From NCBI RefSeq assembly GCF_016892705.1, contig NZ_JAFEMB010000004.1, forward strand, positions 248,001 to 312,000: DNA of 64,000 nucleotides, written 5' to 3'. The DNA comes from Microvirga pudoricolor. Its GTDB lineage: Bacteria > Pseudomonadota > Alphaproteobacteria > Rhizobiales > Beijerinckiaceae. Positions 17,397-26,588 of the stretch are shown here, one piece after another. The notes below the pieces were generated by a model. That model saw only the letters and a program-made list of their open reading frames with translations, ran no database searches and was not told the origin of the DNA. The translations under genes were made by a program, and so were the position numbers. The stretch's first letter is position 1; every line of letters begins with the position of its first letter.

Positions 17397-17945
17397 ATGC
17401 TGGTTGGCTATGCGAGAACGAGCAGTCTAGAGCAGGAGGCTGGCCTGGAGGCGCAGCTTCGGGAATTGAGGGCTCTTGGTTGCGAGAAGATGTTCCAAGA
17501 ACAGGCGAGTTCGGTCGGCCAGCGCAATACACTGGAGCAGGCTCTGGGATTCACCCGCGAAGGTGACACCTTGGTTGTGACGAAGCTCGATCGCCTCGCC
17601 CGTTCCGTCCCACACATGTGGGAGATTATCCGAAAGCTCCAAGCGAGGGGCGTTGGCATCCGCATCATCAATCTCGGCATCGACACCAACACCCCGACCG
17701 GTAAGCTCATGCTGAGCGTCCTCGACGGCGTGGCTGAGTTCGAGCGTGAGATGATGCTAGAGCGTCAGCGCGAAGGCATTGCGAAAACGAAGGCCGAAGG
17801 GAAATATCGCGGGCGCAAGCCAACCGCGCGAGTCAAGGCCGATGAGATCAAGGTTTTACATTCCCGAGGTACAAGCCTTTCGGAGATCGCCCGCCGTTTG
17901 GAAATCGGAAAGGCGTCCGTACATCGTGTCCTGAACCACAAGTAG
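17397..17945 (+). CDS. Small serine resolvase/invertase
   Basis: A 182-residue Tn3-resolvase/Hin-type recombinase. The catalytic serine is in VGYARTSSLEQ (about residue 8-9). Conserved arginines lie in VTKLDRLARSVPHMWEI and the E-helix runs AEFEREMMLERQREGIAKTK. The C-terminal HTH (SLSEIARRLEIGKASVHRVL) binds DNA. It is complete and has its own upstream dyad. It could resolve plasmid multimers or belong to a transposon; no transposase gene is adjacent. Confidence 0.93.
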   Translation: MLVGYARTSSLEQEAGLEAQLRELRALGCEKMFQEQASSVGQRNTLEQALGFTREGDTLVVTKLDRLARSVPHMWEIIRKLQARGVGIRIINLGIDTNTPTGKLMLSVLDGVAEFEREMMLERQREGIAKTKAEGKYRGRKPTARVKADEIKVLHSRGTSLSEIARRLEIGKASVHRVLNHK

Positions 17946-18061
17946 AGTTAACTTGTTCGAATGCGGGTTGCACAAGCTTGGTTTAGGCTCGTCTATGCGG
18001 GGCCCCCGGTGGAGGCCTACAGCATCTCCCGTATCGCCTAATATTTGCACCGGGTACAAAC

Positions 18062-21000
18062 CTAACTCCTGTGACGGCCCCGCAGATCCAATAGCGCCGG
18101 CCACAACGCAGCTGCGAAGTCGACGTTGATGTGACGCACCAAGGCGTCGAGTTTTCCGATTGCGGCGACCAATGAGTTCGGCCAAGCGTCGACGATCGCG
18201 CGCACGCCGTCGGCGAACACAGCCATTCGATCTGCCTCGCACCGGGGTAGGTTATGGGCATGAGTGAATGCTGTGTCCAGCAGGAGCGCCAGAGCGGAGA
18301 CCGCGGGACCCCCATGGTCCAACTGCAATCGGGTATTCGGCCACTTCCGGGAGCAACGGGCGGCCTGCCCACGAAGTGCAGCGTGGAAAGTATCGATCTC
18401 GTCACGACGAGCGAGAACTATGGCCCGAACCGAGAGGATGCGGTGCACCCCGCCAAGCTCTGGTTCCAATGCCATTTCACCGGCGGCCCGATCCAGCGTT
18501 TCCTCGACCGTCGGTAAGAACTCAGCGTTAACTCTGCGCATGTCAACGATCGAGAGGAGTGCCGGCAGCAGGTAAGGCTGTGCTGGATCGATGCCTTGAT
18601 CAATGAGACGCCGGGCGAGTTCAGTGTGCTCGCGCGCCGCAAAGGGATGGTCTGCCTGTATCCAGCCCGCCTCTACCATTGACGCCAGCGGATCGGCAGC
18701 TATCCACAAGTCGTGCGGCGCCACCGGAGGCGGCCCCACTACATCTATAAACGGGGTCCAGGCGCCTTCCGACTTTTGGCCAATCTCCATCAGAATCTGC
18801 TTGTCTTCGTCCCGGAGACGCATCGTAACGCCATGTCGGATTGCAACCGCGAGCATCGCAGTGCTCAGAAGCTCGGCGTCGAGGTCGGTCGTGACATAGA
18901 CCACCCACGGGGCGGTAGCCGCTTCGGCCTGCCGATCCGTGAAATCTCGGACCGAGACGCTTTTGATCCACCGGGCGAGTCTCGATGCATCTAGGCCGGG
19001 TGCTGCCAGCGCCTGCGTCATTTGGTCGGCATAGACCCACAACAACGCGACGCGCGCATTGCCCTCTAACTCGGCCCAATCTTCCCGCCGCAAAGCCTGC
19101 AGCGCGCCGTGGCGGACGAGGGCGACGAGGAGCTCCCCCTGGTATTTTAAGGCGAGCGCCAGCTTCTGAACCGCCTCGCCAAGCGCGCCCTCGGCAGCAT
19201 CTGTGGACACAAGCGCACATAAACGGACCAGCGCGAACAGCGGCGATTCGCTCGGCGGCGACCATTCTCCCCTCTGTTGGAGCGCAACACCGAACTCGCG
19301 CAACAGATCGGTGGGAAGGTCGGTCGGCACACCGGCTATTCGCCGCACCGTTTCCTCAAGGTCGAGCTCCCGGCGTAGTTTAGACGCCGCATTCGCGATG
19401 TCAGCCGCCGACAGGCTCTCGAGATCGTCAAGCCGCAGGAAAGCCGCGAGGGCCTTGGGCGATGGCAACTCGATATCTCGAACCGACAACGTGCGGCGTT
19501 TCGAGAACCTTTGTCCCAGTTCCACTACGGTGTGATGGAAATCGCCAGCGATGAGATCGTCGAATGCCAAGAAGCGATTCTCGGCATCCGGAATGGCCGC
19601 AACGGCATCAAGGTCTTCGCCCCGAACGACACCGCGTGGATCGAGTAGGAGTTGAAAACTACGCAGCGCTCTCGCCCGTGTGTCCTCCGTTGGAAGGAGA
19701 AGCGTCCGGGTGATGAGGTTTAGGGCGGTGCGACGCCCACCGGCGACGATGATAGCGCGAGCAGGTTCCTGACCGGCGGCAGCGACCTCGACCTGTGCCT
19801 TTTGTCCATCACCCAGGTCGAGCGGAACCGTCGCGGGCTGGCCGGTGCGTGCCGTCTCTTCCAGCCCCAGCCCATAGGCTTGTGCCATCCCCTGAAGCGG
19901 CGTCTCGGCGCCTTCACTCGGGACCAGCATCATTGTTGTGCGGCGTTGAAGCCGCTCCGTGAGATCGTGCCGCGCTTCGATCCGTTCGCTCCATTCCCTC
20001 GGCAATAAGTCGAGGAATTCCCCGGCGACTTTAGCTAGCGTCGCGGCAAGAGCACGCTCCATATCTGGGTTGTTGAGATCGGAAGTCCGCTCTAGCAGGC
20101 GGTCCAGCATGGAGGCAAGGATGTCAGTCACGGCATCGCCGAGCTTCGGGTCGGCCTTAGCCTTCGGTCTCAGCACGTTGCTCACGAACCAATCGACGAA
20201 GTCCCGCCATTCTTCCGTTCCGAATTCGTCCGAGTTGAGACTACTCAGAAGCGGAATATCAAGTGTGTGGGCTATCGTGAGGGCGACGTGATAGCCGCTC
20301 GCGTCCGAGTTGCCCCAGACTGGCAAGGTTGGCGCCTGCTCCAGACGGAGGCAGGTCCAAGCCCAGTTGGCCCGCGCCTGCTTTTCCTCCAGCGTTGCCG
20401 TGCGATTGATCCAAATGCGCGACAGCAGATCCCGCGCGCACGAGATCAGGTCGAGAAAGCGCCGGACTTCCCCGGCGATTGGCCCGTTCTCGGCGGGTTG
20501 GGCCGCGGCGTCGACGTAACCGAGGCGCCCCACTTCCTGAGCGAACCAAGCACGGAGATCCGCCAAGTCCGGGGTCTCGATCAAGCCACCGTTGTCAACC
20601 GCCGCCGCCTCGATCTTAAGTACGACTGTGTCGAGTGCGAGGGGCATGAAGGCGTAGCCCACCTCGCGAAGCTTTTGGAGAAGGCGCTCGCCGCGCTCCT
20701 CGCTAATGACACTGCGCTCGCGCAGGTGCTTGATGACATCGAGAAGATGCAAGGCACCGTCGAGGCGGTTATGCGAGAGTGCCCTGTCCTCGATCCAAAA
20801 TAATCCCCTGGCCAGACGTTGTGCCTCGAGGGTCTCGACAACGCATCGCAAGTGAGGCGGCAGCCGAAGCGTTTTCTCGTCATCCGCCTCCGGTGTCCTG
20901 GGCATTGTTCGCCATGAGTTGCAGGCGAGCCTATCCGCTGTCTTAGCGAGCAAGGACGAGACTTGCTCTCGAAGTGCGCACTCATGAACGGCCTCGTCCA

Positions 21001-24000
21001 GCTGACGGTCAAAGCGTTCGGCGTCGGCCTGCGCAAGAAATACGGGTACAGCACGGGCGATGGGCTCTAGGATGCCTTTTCGAGCAAGGTTGCCGAGCGC
21101 ATACGGGGAGAGAGCGGCAGAGGTGCCGCCGCTCGCCGCCGAGGCACTTTGACCATCCAGCATCCTGATGGCGCGTTCGACTTGGTCACGGCCGAGGTGG
21201 CCCCCACGATAGGCTTCGTCTAATAGCCAGCGCACTACCCCGGCATCGAGCGAGCCGGGCTCGTCCGTTCTCTCGATAGGAAGGGCTTCGGGGGGCACGG
21301 AATTCACGATCTGCACGGCGCTGGCGCCCGGCGTAAGCACATCATGGCACGCGCGAGCGAGCTCGCTATCGATGCTTCGAAAGGTTGCCGCGAGCTCCAG
21401 TAGCGCGTCCGCGACGGAGCCGGGCACCTGCAGTGCGAAGGCGTCCTCCAGTGCATCGAGGATGTCGAGCCGTGTCGCGATTAGCAGGGCGGACAGGTCC
21501 ATCATAAGCGGAGGCCGCCCTTCGGGGATATCCGGGGCGGGGCCACGGCTTGTCCCCGAAAGCAGTAGCATCGGGAAGAGATCGCCAATTTGGTTTTTGC
21601 GATGAGCCGCTTCCGCCAGGAATAGCAGTCCGTAGGACTTCAGGTCCGAGCGCATAGCAAGCGCAGCAGGCGCTTGCCCGCGCAGCCATTCCGCGAAAGC
21701 CTCACGGTATTCGCGAGAACGCTCGTCGATGAAAGCGAGCGCGGCTTCGACGCTGTCGAGCTTTATGAATACCTCATCTACCCCACTATCGCTCGTTGCG
21801 ATGAACCGGAGCATTCGATCCTGCAGCTCGGAAACGCCAAGCTCGGCAGCGATAGACAGGACCCCAGCCGCAATTTCCGCGGAAATGGGCTGCTGCGAGA
21901 GATGGAGCAGGACACGTCGCGCAGTAGCCGGTGCATGGGCGCGAAGCGCATAAGCGACGCTCAGTGCCTCTTCGGAATTGAGGCGGCCCGCCTTAAGAGC
22001 GGTCTCCGCCTCGGCCCGGAACTCGTCAAGCTTGCCGATCCTGAGATAGGCATGCATGAGCCGGTGGCTGATGTGTGGGTCCCGGCCCTCACTGCGCAGA
22101 GCCAGGAGATCTGCAATCACAGGCTGATGCGCCCCGAGGATCTCGTTGGCCTTGATGCGCAAATAGACTAATCGCGTTGGCAGCCGTCCCTCGTCGAATG
22201 CCGTAGCGCAATCCTTCAAAATCATGAGGCAATCTTCCGGCCTGCCGCTTCGCAAGGCAGCGACTGCCGCGAGCTCGACTGCTCGTTCGGTGCCGATAAC
22301 GACGAGCCTCCGACGCAGGTGGTCGAGATCGGCCCATGCTGAGCGCCACGCCAGGAATTCGGCGCCCGAAATGACTTGCTCGACCGGCGCCTCGGGTGCG
22401 GAGAGCAGCGCGAGCAGGGGCTCGTTCGTGCCCTCGCGCATGGACAGGTGAACAGCCGAGGAATACCCGTCACCTCCCATGGCCGAGGGGTCGCCGAACT
22501 GCGCCTGCCAGCTCTGTAGAAACTCCTCCGCGTGCGGGTAGAGATGTGCGTAGCGTTTCACGACCTCTAGGCCGCGCGCGGGATGCGATTGCCCTGCGCT
22601 TAGAAGTGCTAGCACCACCAAGTGCGTTGGAGTTCCTCGGCGCTGTCGCACGGCATCACCGAGTACCTTCTTGATTCTGCCAGCTTTTCTCAGGACGCCA
22701 AAGTTTGCCGCCCACGCGACAGCCAGCGGCTCCGGATCCGGCCGGCGCAGGAGGACCTGGGCGAATGTTGCCGCCTCCTCGCGGTGGTCTGGATGCAGTA
22801 GGAGGGCTGCAAGCTTCCAGATCTCAACCTGGGATTTCAATGGCTGCTCAACTGACGTTAGCAAATGTTCGAAATTAGATAAGGCCTTGTCAAGCAGTCC
22901 GCGTGCGGTAGCCGTGGGCTTTACAAGGGCGCTGTTGATCGGCTGTGGCATATCCCCGAACTGCGGTTCCACACCGTCGGCAAGTGCGGCGAACAAGCGA
23001 ATGCTGCCGAGGGTGAGAAGCGGAATTGCCTCGTCGGGCGCACGCTCAACGGCAGACATGGCGTCGCGTATCGCCTTCTCTGGGTCGTTACTGAGGAAGC
23101 GGGCGATGGCACGTAGCCGAAGGACCTCTGCGGTTGCCTCCCCGGCGGGAACTGAGGTGAGGGCAGTCAATGCTTCGGGCGCGCGCCCTGACTCGACGAG
23201 CAGGCCCGCCTTGAGCTCGCGCTCGCGAACCGTTCGCGGCTCGGGAAGCAGAGCGAGGGCTTCGTTGACGCCACTTTCTGCGCGCACGAGAAGGGCTCGC
23301 GCGCTTGCGTCCGGAGCGGCGGCAATTGCGTCGGCCTCGGTGAGCAGGGCGCGCGCGCGCTCGACCTGGTGGGCCTGCAGATGCAGCATGGAGTTGGCGC
23401 GTAGCGCCTTTGCGCGGAGGTTCGGATCTAGCGCGTGCCACTGGGCGTGATCTTGCTGCACTTCAGACAGCCAAGCACTGAAGTCCTGGGAGCGGCCTCT
23501 GCGGAGGTCCTTAAGCGCCTCCTCCAGGCGGGCATCCATGGCCGTTTGGAGTTGGATCCTGACGGCGGCAACAGCCTCATCTATGGCACGTTGGAGAATG
23601 CTGGCGGCACCTATCAGGTCCGGTGCCGGCGCAAGCGGCGCCGCAGCTTCGACGGTCGGCGAGGATGTAGTGACGGCGGCAGAGATGGCTTCGACCCAAT
23701 ACCGCCCGAAATAACGATCAACGAGCCTCACATCCTTGGCGAGCAGTTCCGAAATGAACTTCTTGTTCCACAAGTGAAATTGGATGCCTCTCGTGGCAAG
23801 GACCTTCACCAGCGCTTTGGCGCTGGCGTTCATGTCGTCGTCATTACATTCGTGCGTCACCGCGAGAACAAAATCCTTTACCCCCTTGTCCTTCCAGTGA
23901 TCGTCGATGTGGTCGAGAAAGTCTTGGATCCAGGGCCTAAAGTCCCATGCTTTGACCACATCATAACACTTTGCCGAGATCACGACGGCTGTATCGCCCT

Positions 24001-24403
24001 GGTCGTCGAAGCCTTCGACGTCGACACCAAACTGCTCGACACCACTGACGCGCTTTAACGAGTTCCTGACAAGGCGTGGGAAGGCGATCCCGATGATGTC
24101 GTCGCAAAGCTCCTCGAACTTGCGGCTACCAACGTCGATGAGCGGAAGAACACGTTCGCGGTGGAGAGATGGTGGGGTGATCCGGCTTTTCGGTGGGGTT
24201 TCATGCCTAGGCGGCTGGTAACCGGGCGGAGCTTCCGACGAGGCGGAAGGTCTCGGGTTGCGCTTTGTCTTATTTTTTGCTGCCCTCGGCTTAGCGGAGC
24301 CTTTCGAAGGGCGCACCTTCTTAGTCGGCGCGTTTCCTGAGGGAATCTCGTTTTGGGGAGCGCTAGATCCGTCCCCTACCTTTGAATTCTTTCGTGGTGG
24401 CAT
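18062..24403 (-). CDS. Giant protein: N-terminal Mrr-like nuclease domain plus very long helical-repeat region
   Basis: About 2113 residues from ATG 24403 (TTG at 24418 is the alternative). Residues ~1-75 are Lys/Pro-rich and disordered. Residues ~85-235 look like a PD-(D/E)XK restriction domain: FEELCDDIIG helix, GVDVEGFDDQGD with the metal Asp, and VVISAKCYD, where Ser replaces the usual Glu/Gln of the (E/Q)xK motif. The remaining ~1850 residues are Ala/Leu-rich helices resembling TPR or armadillo-like repeats (for example LLTLGSIRLFAALADG, VVKRYAHLYPHAEEF). I see no Walker A motif, protease motif or membrane segment. A standalone defence nuclease with a helical sensor is the best guess. 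The gene stands alone, convergent with the resolvase. Confidence 0.75.
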   Translation of the reverse strand: MPPRKNSKVGDGSSAPQNEIPSGNAPTKKVRPSKGSAKPRAAKNKTKRNPRPSASSEAPPGYQPPRHETPPKSRITPPSLHRERVLPLIDVGSRKFEELCDDIIGIAFPRLVRNSLKRVSGVEQFGVDVEGFDDQGDTAVVISAKCYDVVKAWDFRPWIQDFLDHIDDHWKDKGVKDFVLAVTHECNDDDMNASAKALVKVLATRGIQFHLWNKKFISELLAKDVRLVDRYFGRYWVEAISAAVTTSSPTVEAAAPLAPAPDLIGAASILQRAIDEAVAAVRIQLQTAMDARLEEALKDLRRGRSQDFSAWLSEVQQDHAQWHALDPNLRAKALRANSMLHLQAHQVERARALLTEADAIAAAPDASARALLVRAESGVNEALALLPEPRTVRERELKAGLLVESGRAPEALTALTSVPAGEATAEVLRLRAIARFLSNDPEKAIRDAMSAVERAPDEAIPLLTLGSIRLFAALADGVEPQFGDMPQPINSALVKPTATARGLLDKALSNFEHLLTSVEQPLKSQVEIWKLAALLLHPDHREEAATFAQVLLRRPDPEPLAVAWAANFGVLRKAGRIKKVLGDAVRQRRGTPTHLVVLALLSAGQSHPARGLEVVKRYAHLYPHAEEFLQSWQAQFGDPSAMGGDGYSSAVHLSMREGTNEPLLALLSAPEAPVEQVISGAEFLAWRSAWADLDHLRRRLVVIGTERAVELAAVAALRSGRPEDCLMILKDCATAFDEGRLPTRLVYLRIKANEILGAHQPVIADLLALRSEGRDPHISHRLMHAYLRIGKLDEFRAEAETALKAGRLNSEEALSVAYALRAHAPATARRVLLHLSQQPISAEIAAGVLSIAAELGVSELQDRMLRFIATSDSGVDEVFIKLDSVEAALAFIDERSREYREAFAEWLRGQAPAALAMRSDLKSYGLLFLAEAAHRKNQIGDLFPMLLLSGTSRGPAPDIPEGRPPLMMDLSALLIATRLDILDALEDAFALQVPGSVADALLELAATFRSIDSELARACHDVLTPGASAVQIVNSVPPEALPIERTDEPGSLDAGVVRWLLDEAYRGGHLGRDQVERAIRMLDGQSASAASGGTSAALSPYALGNLARKGILEPIARAVPVFLAQADAERFDRQLDEAVHECALREQVSSLLAKTADRLACNSWRTMPRTPEADDEKTLRLPPHLRCVVETLEAQRLARGLFWIEDRALSHNRLDGALHLLDVIKHLRERSVISEERGERLLQKLREVGYAFMPLALDTVVLKIEAAAVDNGGLIETPDLADLRAWFAQEVGRLGYVDAAAQPAENGPIAGEVRRFLDLISCARDLLSRIWINRTATLEEKQARANWAWTCLRLEQAPTLPVWGNSDASGYHVALTIAHTLDIPLLSSLNSDEFGTEEWRDFVDWFVSNVLRPKAKADPKLGDAVTDILASMLDRLLERTSDLNNPDMERALAATLAKVAGEFLDLLPREWSERIEARHDLTERLQRRTTMMLVPSEGAETPLQGMAQAYGLGLEETARTGQPATVPLDLGDGQKAQVEVAAAGQEPARAIIVAGGRRTALNLITRTLLLPTEDTRARALRSFQLLLDPRGVVRGEDLDAVAAIPDAENRFLAFDDLIAGDFHHTVVELGQRFSKRRTLSVRDIELPSPKALAAFLRLDDLESLSAADIANAASKLRRELDLEETVRRIAGVPTDLPTDLLREFGVALQQRGEWSPPSESPLFALVRLCALVSTDAAEGALGEAVQKLALALKYQGELLVALVRHGALQALRREDWAELEGNARVALLWVYADQMTQALAAPGLDASRLARWIKSVSVRDFTDRQAEAATAPWVVYVTTDLDAELLSTAMLAVAIRHGVTMRLRDEDKQILMEIGQKSEGAWTPFIDVVGPPPVAPHDLWIAADPLASMVEAGWIQADHPFAAREHTELARRLIDQGIDPAQPYLLPALLSIVDMRRVNAEFLPTVEETLDRAAGEMALEPELGGVHRILSVRAIVLARRDEIDTFHAALRGQAARCSRKWPNTRLQLDHGGPAVSALALLLDTAFTHAHNLPRCEADRMAVFADGVRAIVDAWPNSLVAAIGKLDALVRHINVDFAAALWPALLDLRGRHRS

Positions 24404-24801
24404 TCGTGACGCGACCAAGTTCCCTTGGCGCGAATCCGTAAAGAGCGCCGATAATAGAACGCACTTCCCCAGAGAGATGCGGGTTCCATCTTAGCAATAC
24501 CAGTCGACACTTCTCCACGCCAGGCTAAATTTGACCGAGCCGCGATCATCCTCTCAGGATGTGTATTGCTGTTCGTCTGGTATACATGGTGGGTACACAG
24601 ACGGTTTGCCATACTCCATATCATATTGGTTTGCCTGGGGAAATTAGTTGTTGGTTCTTCTCCCTCAGCTCCACCAGACACACTCCATCACAATGTAATA
24701 AAGTTTAAATTGGCTCAAGTTCGTATCAGGAAGCAGTTTTCACGATCTTGGCGTTCGGTCGAGCACGAAGGCGTCAGCATCCTTTCTCAAATAATGCCAA
24801 C
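24404..24801. other. Intergenic region upstream of the giant gene
   Basis: About 400 bases with no convincing gene; lower GC than the flanks, consistent with promoter DNA for the minus-strand giant gene. It contains the 14-base word AGAACGCACTTCCC (24456-24469), which recurs exactly at 33514-33527. No terminator hairpin was recognised at the end of the ParB-like operon's neighbour side. Confidence 0.5.
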
Positions 24802-25704
24802 TCAAGCCAATGATCCCTGGTACTGATCCAACGATGAGGCCGCTATGATCGCACGGAACTCGTTAGCTATCTCGCCATGGTGTTTCAGTAGGTAAACCCC
24901 TATGGCCGAATTGCCAATTAACTTGCTCAGGTATCCCGAGGCGATGACGAGATGAAGCATATCGTCCCCATAGGAAGCTTCGATCTGCTTGAAGTCCTGT
25001 TGGAGTGACATCATCTCTCGTTCCATTCGGGCCATCTGCTCCGGAGTCAGCCCTCTGACCCTCTTCGGGGTCTCGGGTTTAGCAAGATCTTCTTGTCGGG
25101 TTGCGGCAAGAAGTGCCCTGGCATAGTTGACGCCCCAATTCGCAGCTATGCACATTAACTCGGTGACTTCGATCTGGCGCATTGGCTTCATCTTACGCAG
25201 CACGTCGAAGGTAGTAGGATTGACAGCTTTGTCCTTGAGAAGTTCAATCACTTCAGGACAGATTCTATCCAGAATAGAACGTCGACGCTTGATCGCCATG
25301 ATGTCAACATTAAGGGCTTTGGCGAGCCGTTCCTCCGGAACGCCGCTTTCGAGCGCTCGCTTGAGCATGAAGTGCTCCTGGATCGTCGATAGACGGTTGA
25401 CCCGCTTATTGTAGGTGAAGGCCTCGTCATCATCCGCGATAAGGCATCGAACGTCAGCATCTCCTCTCTCCATGAGGATCGTTAGCCGAACATGCCCGTC
25501 GAGTAGGAGATAGCGTCCGCGGTCGTTGCCTAACCGTGTCACGACTAAGGGCTCGATGATCCCGACCTCCGCGACCGATGCAGCGATCCGCCGGTACTTG
25601 GCAGATTCCCTGACCCTGGCGGGAATCTGACGTTGCGGCAGAATCAATCCCGCTGGTAGCATCCGGATCGTCCGTTCGAAAGCCGTGTGGACTTCCTGCC
25701 TCAT
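24802..25704 (-). CDS. ParB/RepB-like protein 2 (RepB partition C-terminal domain)
   Basis: A 300-residue ParB-superfamily protein. The N-terminal ParB-like domain has GIIEPLVVTR and the box LLLDGHVRLTILMERGD, in place of the usual G-E-R-R. The CTP-contact segment is degenerate, YNKRVNRLSTIQEH. An HTH follows (PEERLAKALNVDIMAIKRR), then the plasmid partition RepB-type C-terminal region. Its ATG overlaps the stop of the previous ParB-like gene (ATGA at 25701-25704). No ParA and no RepC gene is nearby, so classical plasmid segregation is unlikely; coupling with the serine recombinase suggests a recombination role. Confidence 0.85.
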   Translation of the reverse strand: MRQEVHTAFERTIRMLPAGLILPQRQIPARVRESAKYRRIAASVAEVGIIEPLVVTRLGNDRGRYLLLDGHVRLTILMERGDADVRCLIADDDEAFTYNKRVNRLSTIQEHFMLKRALESGVPEERLAKALNVDIMAIKRRRSILDRICPEVIELLKDKAVNPTTFDVLRKMKPMRQIEVTELMCIAANWGVNYARALLAATRQEDLAKPETPKRVRGLTPEQMARMEREMMSLQQDFKQIEASYGDDMLHLVIASGYLSKLIGNSAIGVYLLKHHGEIANEFRAIIAASSLDQYQGSLA

Positions 25705-26588
25705 GTGCCCACCTCCACCCCAAGACGTTCGGCTAGCGGCTTTGGCATCGAGTCCAAGCCCTCTGCCCTGAGAAGCGTTACAAAATGGTCGTCGGCTAGG
25801 AGTCTTTGGAGCGCGTTGACAACAAACAGGAGCCGGCTCTGCGCCAGGGTCGCCTTCCTGACGAGAAGCTTCTGCCTCTCTGTTTCCTTCTGGTAGGCAC
25901 GGACGAGCGAGGTCGCGGTGGGTTTCCTATTCGGTGAGGGGCGGGCGTTGGGAGGTCGCTGAAGGCCCTTGCCTGCCAGGCTGCGCCGCTCAAGGATCTG
26001 CCGGATTGCCATGATCTGGTTGCCGCGGAGGGAATTCTGCTCGTAGGCTTCGGTGAGTGCCTTCTGCACCTCGCCGTCCTTGGCGCGGGCGATTTCGAGT
26101 GCGATCGTTGGTGGGATGATACCCTTCTCGACACCGGCCAGCACTCGCTCCTCGCCGTGGTCGAACAGGTAGCAAATCGCGTAGACGTATTCCTGGCTTA
26201 GATCCGTCTTGAGCGCAATTTCTGTTGTTGAGTATCCCCGATCCCGCAGCATGGCAATCTCCTGGACAAGCTCAAGCGACGAATGCTGACGTCGGGCTAA
26301 GTTCTCAATGAGGCTCATGACGAAGCCTTCATCCGGAGTTACATCCACGACGACCGCGGGGATCTCGGTCTGCCCGAGGGCGACGAAGGCCTCGATCCGT
26401 CCCTGACCGCAAACAAGATCGAAACCGCTACCGTCCGCACGTCTTCTGACCGTGATTGGCTTTTTGAGACCTAGACTGCCGATGCTCGCCACGAGTTCGT
26501 TGAACACCTTTTTGTTGCGGGCACGCGGATTGACGACGGCGATCAGTGCGATCGGAATCGACTGGACATCGAACATTCTGTCGGTCAT
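25701..26588 (-). CDS. ParB/RepB-like protein 1
   Basis: A 295-residue ParB-superfamily protein. The core shows GLKKPITVRRR, VCGQGRIEAFVALGQTEIPAVV (box II) and SLIENLARRQHSSLE, where the ENxxR CTPase motif is well kept. The HTH is around YSTTEIALKTDLSQEYVYAI. The C-terminal half resembles the RepB partition domain, with a basic linker before a helical end. It is coupled by ATGA overlaps to the recombinase upstream and the second ParB-like gene downstream. Likely a CTP-dependent DNA clamp acting with its paralogue; the centromere-like site is unknown. Confidence 0.87.
   Translation of the reverse strand: MTDRMFDVQSIPIALIAVVNPRARNKKVFNELVASIGSLGLKKPITVRRRADGSGFDLVCGQGRIEAFVALGQTEIPAVVVDVTPDEGFVMSLIENLARRQHSSLELVQEIAMLRDRGYSTTEIALKTDLSQEYVYAICYLFDHGEERVLAGVEKGIIPPTIALEIARAKDGEVQKALTEAYEQNSLRGNQIMAIRQILERRSLAGKGLQRPPNARPSPNRKPTATSLVRAYQKETERQKLLVRKATLAQSRLLFVVNALQRLLADDHFVTLLRAEGLDSMPKPLAERLGVEVGT

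Noticed and set aside
12043..18000. Possible complete prophage
   Set aside because: A ParB-methylase and DUF5681 protein are phage-like, but no terminase, portal, capsid or tail gene is seen.
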